Assembly: GCF_005871185.1 (NCBI RefSeq)
Contig: NZ_SWKN01000008.1
Coordinates: 388,967-452,966, forward strand
DNA: 64,000 bases
Source of the DNA: Limnobacter alexandrii
GTDB taxonomy: Bacteria > Pseudomonadota > Gammaproteobacteria > Burkholderiales > Burkholderiaceae_B
Direction of reading: 5' to 3'
Shown one piece after another: positions 1-8,845 of the stretch. Made by a program: the position numbers and the translations under genes. The notes under the pieces were generated by a model. It was not told the DNA's origin and did not search any database. It saw nothing but the letters and a program-made list of their open reading frames with translations. The stretch's first letter is position 1, and every line of letters begins with the position of its first letter.

Positions 1-1
1 G

Positions 2-1033
2 GGCGATTTGATTGACCGTTGGCAAGAAGCCGTGCCGGAAGACGCACCCAACCGTTTCGTATTCAACATTCAACCCGATCAGGTTCAAGGGGTGCAGCAA
101 ACACTGAACACGGCGAGTCGAAGCCCGGTGAATTTGTACCCCATGGTGCGTGGGCGTTTAAGCGCCATCAATGGTGAAATTATCACCGCCGAAACATTCA
201 GCGATGACCGCGCCCGCAACACTGTGGAACGAGAACTTAATTTGAGCTTTGCAGACAGCTTGCCCACGCACAACACCATCGCGGCCGGCAGCTGGTTTGA
301 TGAAACACCTGTGACGGCTGAGGTGTCGGTGGAAGACGGCGTGGCCGAGCGTTTGGGCATAGGCATGGGCGACCAATTAACCTTTGACATCGCCGGCACA
401 CCCTTAACAGCCGAAATCACGAGCATTCGTGAATTACGCTGGGATTCCATGGAAGTCAATTTCTTCATGGTGTTTCCAACCGAGGTGCTGCAAAGTTTCC
501 CGCAAACCTGGATTACCTCGGTCAGCTTGCAAGATGACAAAGCCATTCCAGTGTCGCGTGAACTGGTGCGCGATTACCCCAACCTCACTGTGCTGGACAC
601 TGAACTGGTCATCACCCAACTGCGCAAAATTCTGGGGCAGGTGGGGCAGGCTGTGCAGTTTGTGTTTTTGTTCACCGTGGCCGCGGGTGGATTGGTCGTG
701 GTCGCTTGCGTCATGACTGGTGCTCGCGTGCGCACCCGAGAAGCTGCAATTTACCGGGCCATGGGTGCCTCTACGGCACAATTGCAACGTGCAGCCTGGT
801 TGGAACTTTCCGTGCTGGGCGCCTTGGCCGGTTTGGTGGCCGCCATTGCAGCACAAGGCCTGGGCTGGGGTGTGGCACATTTTGTGTTCGAGTTTGAGTA
901 CTTCCTGGCACCCATGCACATTGTGGCCGGTGTGGTTGCTGGTGCCCTTGTGTCGGTGTTGTTTGGCGCCTGGTCTGTCAACAAGGTGTGCCGCGCACCT
1001 GTGATGCAAACCTTAAGGCAGGCCGCCGCTTAA
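2..1033 (+). CDS. FtsX-type ABC transporter permease, 3' part
   Basis: This is the C-terminal part of an inner-membrane ABC permease of the YbbP/FtsX type, which works with a LolD-like ATPase on envelope lipid or lipoprotein substrates. The reading frame is open to the window edge, so the true start lies upstream. The visible part begins with the family signature around DAPNRFVFNIQPDQ. A long extracytoplasmic domain follows, and then three hydrophobic segments in the last 130 residues around a conserved cytoplasmic loop (RTREAAIYRAMGAS). The family assignment is firm; the transported substrate is unknown. The next gene starts about 70 bases downstream on the same strand. Confidence 0.85.
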   Translation, partial: GDLIDRWQEAVPEDAPNRFVFNIQPDQVQGVQQTLNTASRSPVNLYPMVRGRLSAINGEIITAETFSDDRARNTVERELNLSFADSLPTHNTIAAGSWFDETPVTAEVSVEDGVAERLGIGMGDQLTFDIAGTPLTAEITSIRELRWDSMEVNFFMVFPTEVLQSFPQTWITSVSLQDDKAIPVSRELVRDYPNLTVLDTELVITQLRKILGQVGQAVQFVFLFTVAAGGLVVVACVMTGARVRTREAAIYRAMGASTAQLQRAAWLELSVLGALAGLVAAIAAQGLGWGVAHFVFEFEYFLAPMHIVAGVVAGALVSVLFGAWSVNKVCRAPVMQTLRQAAA

Positions 1034-1106
1034 ACCTGTTGCATGCCGGTACAATGTGGGTAACTGATTTTCAGTGATTCAAACCCACATTCATACCGGT
1101 CTTTTC

Positions 1107-1598
1107 ATGAGCAACAACGATACAACCAGCAACACCCCAAGCGACGACGCGCAGCCCAAGCCGCCAATCGTGTACTTCGGCAGCACGCCTGAAGAGCAAC
1201 AGGTGGGTGTGCGCAAGCTGGTTGATCTGTTTTACGACGAAATGGATCAAAACCCGAGTTTCGAGCGCATTCGCAAACTACACCCGGTTCATCTCGATCA
1301 TTCACGCGAAAAGTTTTATCTGTTTCTTTCAGGCTGGTTGGGTGGCCCCGATTTGTACTCACCCCAGTTTGGTCACCCACGTTTGCGCATGCGACACATG
1401 CCATTTCCAATTTCCAGTGAAGACCGCGACCAATGGTTGCTGTGCATGGTGAATGCCCTACGTGCCATGCAGTTGCCCGAGAAAGTCATCGAAGGCCTCA
1501 TGTTGTCATTTTTCCGCACCGCCGACTGGATGCGCAACAAACCCGATCCCGAAGGCAGCGCCAAGGGTTTGAACACCATTTCGATCAAGGGCGAATAA
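1107..1598 (+). CDS. Group II truncated haemoglobin
   Basis: This encodes a cytoplasmic haem protein of about 163 residues with the two-on-two globin fold, a family associated with oxygen binding or nitric-oxide detoxification. Visible group II features are the phenylalanine/tyrosine-rich segment KFYLFLSGWLGGP, the probable proximal histidine in RMRHMPFPI, and the tryptophan of helix G in DQWLLCMVNALRAM. An in-frame GTG at 1074 would add 11 residues; the ATG at 1107 fits the family better because the conserved globin starts only after about 15 residues. The gene ends 5 bases before rmuC and probably shares its transcript. Confidence 0.88.
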   Translation: MSNNDTTSNTPSDDAQPKPPIVYFGSTPEEQQVGVRKLVDLFYDEMDQNPSFERIRKLHPVHLDHSREKFYLFLSGWLGGPDLYSPQFGHPRLRMRHMPFPISSEDRDQWLLCMVNALRAMQLPEKVIEGLMLSFFRTADWMRNKPDPEGSAKGLNTISIKGE

Positions 1599-1603
1599 GT
1601 TTG

Positions 1604-3022
1604 ATGGAAACTCAATTGATTTGGGCTGTTGTGGGCCTGCTGGTATTGGTGTTATTCGGTTTGGTGCTGGTGTATCGAAAAATGACTGCTGATAACTCGG
1701 CTGAGTTGGCACAGTTTCAGCAGCAGGTGCTGGCCAACCTCGATGAGGTAATGGACGCGCAGGCGCAACAGCGTTTCGTGTCTGAAGAATTGGGCAAGCA
1801 ACTGCGTCTGGTGAACCAGGACATCGAAGCGCGCCAAGGCAAGCAAGCCGAGTTGCTGGCGCAAACTTTTGCGCAGGCGCGCACCGAAAGCCAGCAGGCT
1901 GCGCATGGTTTGCAGCAAATTATTGTGGGGCAGTTCACGCAAGGCAATCAAATTCAATCTGAAAAGCTGAATCAGTTTTCTGAAACGCTTCACCGCACCA
2001 ACACTCTGATTCAAGATCAGCTTACGCAAATTCGTTTGTCGGTTGAACAGAAGCTGAAAGACATCCAAGACGACAACGCCAGCAAGCTGGAATTGATGCG
2101 TAAAACGGTGGATGAAAAACTGCATGCCACACTGGAAACCCGCTTGGGCGAATCGTTTAAACAGGTCAGCGAAAGGCTTGAACAGGTTTACAAAGGCTTG
2201 GGTGAAATGCAAACCCTGGCCACAGGTGTGGGCGATCTAAAGCGCGTTTTAACCAATGTGAAAACCCGGGGCACTTGGGGTGAAGTGCAGTTGCAGGCCT
2301 TGCTGGAGCAAATGCTGACGCCCTCGCAATTCGGTCGCAATATTAAACCTGTACCGGGCAGCAACAACATTGTTGAATTTGCAGTGCGCCTGCCGGGCAA
2401 GGAGGAAGACCAGCCCGTGTGGCTGCCCATCGACTCCAAGTTTCCCAAAGAACAATACGAGCGCCTGTTGGAGTGTTTCGACCGGGCCGATGCAGATGGC
2501 GTGGCGGCTGCTTCCAAGGCGCTTGATGTGGCCATACGTGCCGAAGCCAAAACCATTGCCGAGAAATACCTGGCTCCGCCATACACCACCGATTTCGGCA
2601 TTCTGTTTTTGCCCACCGAGGGCTTGTATGCAGAAGTGGTGAAACGCCCTGGTTTGGTCGATGATCTGCAACGTTTGCACCGGGTTACCGTGGCTGGTCC
2701 AATTACCCTGACCACCTTGTTGAATGCATTCCAGTTGGGCTTTAAAACACTTGCGTTGGAGAAGCGTTCCAGCGAGGTGTGGACAGTGTTGAGTGCCGTG
2801 AAAACCGAATTCAGCAAGTTTGGCGATATTCTCGCCAAAACCCGGGACACACTTGAAAAAGCAGCCAAGAACATTGAAGGTGCAGAAGTGCGTTCACGGG
2901 CCATGCAGCGCAAGCTGAAAGGGGTGGACGAACTGCCCGAGAAAGATGCATTGAGTGTTCTAGGATTCAACGACAGCAAGGTGGACCCACTTGATGATGA
3001 CGACACGCCCGCAAACACCTGA
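1604..3022 (+). CDS. rmuC: DNA recombination protein RmuC
   Basis: This is a protein of about 472 residues of the RmuC family, which limits rearrangements at inverted repeats and is predicted to have a nuclease-like core. One N-terminal membrane segment (residues 5-25) is followed by a long glutamine-rich coiled coil (about 30-230). The conserved RmuC domain then runs from GTWGEVQLQALLEQML to about residue 430, with WLPIDSKFPKEQYERL and LFLPTEGLYAEV. The reading frame is open further upstream, but that part lies inside the globin gene. The ATG at 1604 gives the usual membrane-anchor start. The 3' end overlaps the asparaginase gene by about 28 bases. Confidence 0.92.
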   Translation: METQLIWAVVGLLVLVLFGLVLVYRKMTADNSAELAQFQQQVLANLDEVMDAQAQQRFVSEELGKQLRLVNQDIEARQGKQAELLAQTFAQARTESQQAAHGLQQIIVGQFTQGNQIQSEKLNQFSETLHRTNTLIQDQLTQIRLSVEQKLKDIQDDNASKLELMRKTVDEKLHATLETRLGESFKQVSERLEQVYKGLGEMQTLATGVGDLKRVLTNVKTRGTWGEVQLQALLEQMLTPSQFGRNIKPVPGSNNIVEFAVRLPGKEEDQPVWLPIDSKFPKEQYERLLECFDRADADGVAAASKALDVAIRAEAKTIAEKYLAPPYTTDFGILFLPTEGLYAEVVKRPGLVDDLQRLHRVTVAGPITLTTLLNAFQLGFKTLALEKRSSEVWTVLSAVKTEFSKFGDILAKTRDTLEKAAKNIEGAEVRSRAMQRKLKGVDELPEKDALSVLGFNDSKVDPLDDDDTPANT

Positions 3023-4073
3023 TGCCTTGCCTTGTGTGGCCTTGGTGGCCACTGGTGGCACCATTGCCGGCACACTGATTGAAGGTTCTGAAACCTGGGC
3101 TTATGAATCGGCCCAGCGCAGCGGCGAAAGCCTCGTGATGGGAATACCCGGTTTGTTGCGCCGCGCGCAGTGGCACTTCGAGCAGCCGTACAGCATTGGT
3201 AGCCAAAACCTTGAATTGGCCCACATGCTGCAACTGCGCGCCACGTTAATCCGTTTGCTTCAGTCCCCCGATATCGACGCTGTTTTGGTGACGCACGGCA
3301 CAGACACCATGGAAGACATACTGTACTTCCTTTATCTCACTTTGCCTGTGGCGCTTCTAAGCAAACCGCTTATTTTTACGGGGGCCATGCTGCCCTCCGA
3401 TGCAGAGGACGCCGACGGACCTGCCAACCTAAGTGGTGCCCTCGATTTCGCTTTGCAGTGTTTGCCGGGCGACCCGGTTGATGGCACTGTGCCATTTGGT
3501 TTGTATATGCAGGGCTTGTTTACCCCTGCGCAATGTGTTGAAAAACAAAGTACCGCAGGCTTGGACGCATTTGATGGTCCGTACTCAGTGCTGCCGGATT
3601 CAAGCTGGTTCAGCAGTTGGGTTGCGCTTGACCCGCCTGCCGATGCTGGGGTGCAGGGTCAGTTTGCCAACTTGTTTGATGAAACCACACAGGCACATCC
3701 TTTGTTTGAAGCCATGGAAGTACCTGTTGTGTTTTGCGCGCCAGGCAATGGGCCTTTGCGCCAATTAAATGACTTGCTGAATCGCAAGCCTGCTTCAGTG
3801 GTGGTGGCTGCACCCGGGCATGGCAACATTCCTGAAGCCTGTGTGCCAATGTTACGGCGATTGTTGTTGAACGGTGTCAGTGTGGTGCGTGCAAGCCGTG
3901 TAGCTGTGGGTGGTGTGGAGCAGGGCGGTGAGTTCAATGCCTTGGACAGCTTCCGAGAGACTGCAAACGCTGAAGGCACTGCCTTGTTCTGTGAGTCTGG
4001 AAGCCTTAGCCTTACCAAGTGTGTGGTGTACGAAAGGCTGCGGGTTTTGGCCCGCAGCCTGATCGGGCAGTAA
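2994..4073 (+). CDS. Asparaginase
   Basis: This encodes an asparaginase/glutaminase-fold amidohydrolase of about 359 residues that releases ammonia from L-asparagine. Both nucleophilic threonine motifs are present: TGGTIAG near residue 20 and THGTDTMED near residue 100, followed by the conserved KPLIFTGAMLPSDAEDADGP. No signal peptide is visible, so it is probably cytoplasmic. TTG 2991, ATG 2994 and ATG 2997 are adjacent possible starts inside the end of rmuC, implying translational coupling. The last 40 bases contain a perfect 9-base-pair hairpin. The gene converges on the TolC-like gene with only 8 bases between the stops. Confidence 0.88.
   Translation: MMTTRPQTPDALPCVALVATGGTIAGTLIEGSETWAYESAQRSGESLVMGIPGLLRRAQWHFEQPYSIGSQNLELAHMLQLRATLIRLLQSPDIDAVLVTHGTDTMEDILYFLYLTLPVALLSKPLIFTGAMLPSDAEDADGPANLSGALDFALQCLPGDPVDGTVPFGLYMQGLFTPAQCVEKQSTAGLDAFDGPYSVLPDSSWFSSWVALDPPADAGVQGQFANLFDETTQAHPLFEAMEVPVVFCAPGNGPLRQLNDLLNRKPASVVVAAPGHGNIPEACVPMLRRLLLNGVSVVRASRVAVGGVEQGGEFNALDSFRETANAEGTALFCESGSLSLTKCVVYERLRVLARSLIGQ
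4036..4059. terminator. Hairpin at the convergent asparaginase/tolC ends
   Basis: A perfect 9-base-pair stem (GGCTGCGGG with CCCGCAGCC) encloses a 6-base loop within the last codons of the asparaginase gene. The convergent tolC-like gene stops at 4082. On the minus strand the stem is followed by only a short TTT tract, so it is a plausible but imperfect intrinsic terminator for the secretion operon. On the plus strand there is no T tract. Confidence 0.4.
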
Positions 4074-4081
4074 TTCCTGAA

Positions 4082-6124
4082 TTATTCGACTGCCGCTTCT
4101 GCAAGATTCAAACTTTTCTTGCCTTGGATTTGTGCCGTGCTCTCCGGCATGTTTTGTTCCCGAATAATTTGCCAAATACCTTGATTTTCTCTCCAGGTCA
4201 GCACTTTTCTTGAGCGCTCCTGATAGAACTTCGCCCGATAGTCTTGAACAAAGCTGATTTCATATTCATCGGGTTTGTCGAAACTTGGAATCACTTGTAG
4301 ATCTGAAATCTCGATATCAATGCCTTGCGCTTTCGAAATTCGGTCGCGGCGGTTGGCAGCCCACGCTTCATAGCTTCCTTCTTCAGGTTTGAAGTTGGGT
4401 GCGTAAAAGGCAATGTAGCTATTCAAATCTTTGCTTTCCCAGGCTCTGGCCCATGCTTTTGTTTTATCGATCAAGCTTTTCGATACTTCGGCGGGGTCGC
4501 CAAATGCAGCCACCTGTTGCGAAGCGCCACCATTGTCCAATTGAGCCAACTGAACAGGAGGCAGCGTATTGCCTGCATCCACCGACTTTAGCGCCTCGTC
4601 GAAACCTATGTTGGGCAAGTCGAAGTCTTCAAGGTTAATCAAACTGGCAGGGCAACCCTCTGCCTCTGCGCCGCTTTGAGTTTGCTCTTTGTAAAACAGC
4701 ACATTGCGCTTGGTCGGTTCATCGGCATTGACCAGTTCATCGACAGCAAACAGCGTGGTGAGTTGACCGGTGGCCGCCAGCAATTTGAGTTTTGAAATAC
4801 TTAAGTCAGCTTCAATATTGATCAGGGCCCGTTGCGCCTGATAGTACTCATTTTCAGCACTCAGCAAATCGAGCAGGCTGCGTCGGCCTACGGCAAACTG
4901 CTGTTCATAGGCAGCGCGGGCTTTGGTAATTGCAGCTGCCTGCTCTCGAAAGTAGTTCAGTTTTTTCTGTGAACTGACCACATCGAATAGCGATGTTTGG
5001 GTGGATTGCCGAATGGCGCGGCAAATTACCAGCTTGTCGTCCAGACTGCGAAGGCGGCGTTTGATTGCTGCGTTTCGAGACGCATTATCGGCGCCACCAC
5101 GATACAGGTTGATGGTGGCGAGCAAGTCGATTGATGAAATTTGACGTTCATCAAATGTCGACAGGTAGTTGCTGTACACGTCAGTTTTTGCGCGCAGGTC
5201 CAGGCGCGGGTGGAACCCCTCACTGGCTGCCGTTATCTCTTGTTTTGCGGTGTTGATTGCTGCGTTGGAGGCTTTCAGCAAGGGATGGTTGTTCAAGGCA
5301 AACACGAGACGCTCGCGGTTTTCAACCTCAAAGTTGGCATTCACAACGTATTCACCCGCCTGGTTGACTGGCCAAACGGTGTCGGTAATTCGTTGGTAGT
5401 TGGCCATGGCGGAGAATGTGTTGGCCTTCTCGGTGGCCAGATTGCCCAGAGCAAGTGTGTATCGGCTGCGCGCCTGTTCAAGGTCGGATTGACGGGTTAC
5501 GCCGCTTTTTACTTTCTCTTCAATACGGTTCATCAAGTCCTGATGGTATTTCAGGTTGTCTTCGGATAACCGGGTCAGGGCCTGAAAGCGGGACACGTCG
5601 ACATGTGCACTCGAGGCCTCGAAGGCCACTTGGTTGGCTTTGTTAAGGTACCTGTAATAACTCTGCATGGCGCCCGAGTAAGCCGCCAGGTAACGGGCCT
5701 GAGAGGCAAAACCGTTGTAAAGGTTTTGGCGTGCCTCAATGCCGTAGGAGTTCGCGTTGTAAGTGCGGGTATCAGCATCTTCAATCCGGGTGCGTTCACG
5801 GCCAGCGGAACCCCTAGCATCGACGGTGGGAAGCAAGGTGCCAAATACAACGTTGGCCTCTTCCATTTGCGCCTCAAGTGCATGTACATCAGCATCCAGC
5901 GCTGGGCTGTTTTGCAAGCCTTTGATCACGCTTTCTTGCAAAGGGTTGGGGGGGCTGTCTGCGGCTGCGGTGGCAGTGGTTTCAGTCGGTACGGGTGCTT
6001 GTACCGCAGGAATGTCCTGATTCTCTTGTGCCCATGCGGCGGGCATGCTAACTGCAAGCAGCGCCAAAAACACCGCGCCTGGCAAGGTTTTCAATTGGGT
6101 GTTCAATGTGAGGCTTTTTTTCAT
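4082..6124 (-). CDS. TolC-family outer membrane channel with C-terminal NTF2-like domain
   Basis: This is the outer-membrane component of a type I secretion system, about 680 residues. The chosen ATG gives MKKSLTLN and a Sec signal peptide ending at AAWA. An upstream in-frame ATG at 6154 overlaps the previous stop and would lengthen the signal region. Residues of about 60-470 are a TolC/outer-membrane-efflux domain, with QARYLAAYSGAMQS and the second repeat YEQQFAVGRRSLLDLLSAENEY. A linker is followed by about 110 residues (from SLIDKTKAWARAWESKDL to the end) that look like an SnoaL/NTF2-like domain, as in Cds6-type proteins. Ordinary TolC proteins lack this tail. It is the last gene of the operon. 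Confidence 0.85.
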   Translation of the reverse strand: MKKSLTLNTQLKTLPGAVFLALLAVSMPAAWAQENQDIPAVQAPVPTETTATAAADSPPNPLQESVIKGLQNSPALDADVHALEAQMEEANVVFGTLLPTVDARGSAGRERTRIEDADTRTYNANSYGIEARQNLYNGFASQARYLAAYSGAMQSYYRYLNKANQVAFEASSAHVDVSRFQALTRLSEDNLKYHQDLMNRIEEKVKSGVTRQSDLEQARSRYTLALGNLATEKANTFSAMANYQRITDTVWPVNQAGEYVVNANFEVENRERLVFALNNHPLLKASNAAINTAKQEITAASEGFHPRLDLRAKTDVYSNYLSTFDERQISSIDLLATINLYRGGADNASRNAAIKRRLRSLDDKLVICRAIRQSTQTSLFDVVSSQKKLNYFREQAAAITKARAAYEQQFAVGRRSLLDLLSAENEYYQAQRALINIEADLSISKLKLLAATGQLTTLFAVDELVNADEPTKRNVLFYKEQTQSGAEAEGCPASLINLEDFDLPNIGFDEALKSVDAGNTLPPVQLAQLDNGGASQQVAAFGDPAEVSKSLIDKTKAWARAWESKDLNSYIAFYAPNFKPEEGSYEAWAANRRDRISKAQGIDIEISDLQVIPSFDKPDEYEISFVQDYRAKFYQERSRKVLTWRENQGIWQIIREQNMPESTAQIQGKKSLNLAEAAVE

Positions 6125-6147
6125 ATTGGCTCGTTCGTTAAATTGCA

Positions 6148-7347
<1,200 letters not shown>

Positions 7348-7445
7348 ACTGGTCCTCGGGTTCAATGTCATTAATAAGTGAACGAGTCGCGAGTTTGGTT
7401 CCAAATCACCGGTGTGCCAAACAGGTGATTGGGTCAGGATGAGCG

Positions 7446-7457
7446 AGAGTTAACTCT
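7446..7457. repeat. 12-base palindrome between the adaptor gene and the acidic-protein gene
   Basis: AGAGTTAACTCT is a perfect palindrome in the 139-base gap between the HlyD-type gene stop and the acidic-protein start. It could be an operator for an internal promoter of the last two genes, but no clear -35/-10 pair was recognised and chance occurrence is possible. Confidence 0.25.
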
Positions 7458-7486
7458 ATGGAGTTATTTTCGTGATTGGAGTTTGT

Positions 7487-8845
7487 TTACTGTTCTGTGA
7501 ATGCCTGAATTGAACCCCGTAAAACTGGCTTGGTGAGGTAAGACAACACTGTTCGATCTTCTGTTTCAATACTTACATTGGCAACCATACCGGGCATTAA
7601 ACGAATTTTTTCATCCACATGCTCGCGTTGCACGGTCACTTTTACGCTGAAGTACGGGCGACCAAATTCATCAAGCAGGCTGTCAGCGGAAATACTTTCC
7701 ACGGTGCCTTGCAATGCGCCGTAAATGGCATAGTCATACGCGGTTACGCGAATATTGGCCTGTTGCTCAGGTCGAATAAATGCGATGTCTTTGGGGTTGA
7801 TCCGAGTCTCGAAAACCAGTTGCTCGTCTATCGGTACAATTTCGATAACCTCTTTCCCGGCGGGCACAACAGCCCCACGGGTGTTGTATAAAACACGTTG
7901 TACCAGCCCGTCTACCGGGGTTCTCAAAGTGGCCTGGTTCACACGGTCGGTGAGTTCGATCTGGTTTTGCTCCAGACTAGCCAGCCTTGCCTTGACTTCT
8001 GAAAGTTCAGTGCGCGCTTCGTTGATTTGCTTCAGGCGTATTTCTTCGATTTTCTGGCGTGCTTCGCGAATGGCAGAATGAAGGCGACTGGTTTGCGCAC
8101 TGGCACCGTCAAAGTCGCCTTTGGCTTTGGCCACATCACGTTCCAGTCGCAGTACTTCGACTGGAGACACCGCGCCACTTTTTAACAGTGGCCGCATGCT
8201 GCTCAGTTCTTGTTCTGATATTTCCAGATTGCGTTTGGCAGCCGTGGCGTTACTTTGTGCTTCATCAAGTTCTCGCTGTCGTTGGTCGAGTTGCTGTTCA
8301 TAAATTTGCGTTTGTGCGGCCCATTCCTGCAGTTTGGTTTGAAGCAGTTTTGATTCTTGCAGATACAGGTCGGGGTATTGTTGAATCAAGGGTGTGGGTA
8401 AATTCAGCGGGGTGTTGTTGAGTTGGGCCAGCAGCCGTGCTTCACGAAATTGAAAGGAAGCATCAATTGCTTCCTTTTCCTTCAGGCTGGATGAAAAACG
8501 GGTGATGTCGATTTGTACCAGTTTGTCACCGGCCTTCACCAGTTGCCCCTCACGTACAAACACCTGGTTGATTACTCCGCCGTCCACAGCCTGAATCACC
8601 TGCAAGCGTTGAGAGGGTACTACCCGTGCTTCGCCATGCGCCGCTTGAGGTACGGTTGCAAGCGCAGACCAGGCAAGCAAGGCGAGTAGGGTAAGCGCGC
8701 AGCAATGCACAAGGCGTCGGGTTAATACCTGCTGTTCCTGCCAAAGTCGTGACTGGTCAAGCGCTGCTGTTTCTGGCATGTGGTGTTGTTCATTTTTACC
8801 CATCAACCATCGAATGGCGCGTTTTGCAAGGTGTAAAGCTTTCAT
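7487..8845 (-). CDS. HlyD-family type I secretion periplasmic adaptor
   Basis: This is a membrane-fusion protein of 452 residues linking the inner-membrane ABC exporter to the TolC channel. A short cytoplasmic N-terminus precedes one membrane segment (about residues 45-65, LTLLALLAWSALATV). Then come the first half of the lipoyl/barrel-sandwich domain (GGVINQVFVREGQLVKAGDKLVQID), a long coiled-coil hairpin (about 110-300), and the second half with the family signature TLRTPVDGLVQRVLYNTRGAVV. The C-terminus (RPYFSVKVTV, LMPGMVANVSIETEDRTVLSYL) is the usual end of HlyD/LapC proteins. The start overlaps the ATPase stop by 4 bases (ATGA), so the two are translationally coupled. Confidence 0.93.
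   Translation of the reverse strand: MKALHLAKRAIRWLMGKNEQHHMPETAALDQSRLWQEQQVLTRRLVHCCALTLLALLAWSALATVPQAAHGEARVVPSQRLQVIQAVDGGVINQVFVREGQLVKAGDKLVQIDITRFSSSLKEKEAIDASFQFREARLLAQLNNTPLNLPTPLIQQYPDLYLQESKLLQTKLQEWAAQTQIYEQQLDQRQRELDEAQSNATAAKRNLEISEQELSSMRPLLKSGAVSPVEVLRLERDVAKAKGDFDGASAQTSRLHSAIREARQKIEEIRLKQINEARTELSEVKARLASLEQNQIELTDRVNQATLRTPVDGLVQRVLYNTRGAVVPAGKEVIEIVPIDEQLVFETRINPKDIAFIRPEQQANIRVTAYDYAIYGALQGTVESISADSLLDEFGRPYFSVKVTVQREHVDEKIRLMPGMVANVSIETEDRTVLSYLTKPVLRGSIQAFTEQ

Noticed and set aside
2188..3075. 295-codon minus-strand frame
   Set aside because: It is antisense to rmuC, whose coiled coil and conserved domain are clear, and has serine/arginine-rich shadow composition.
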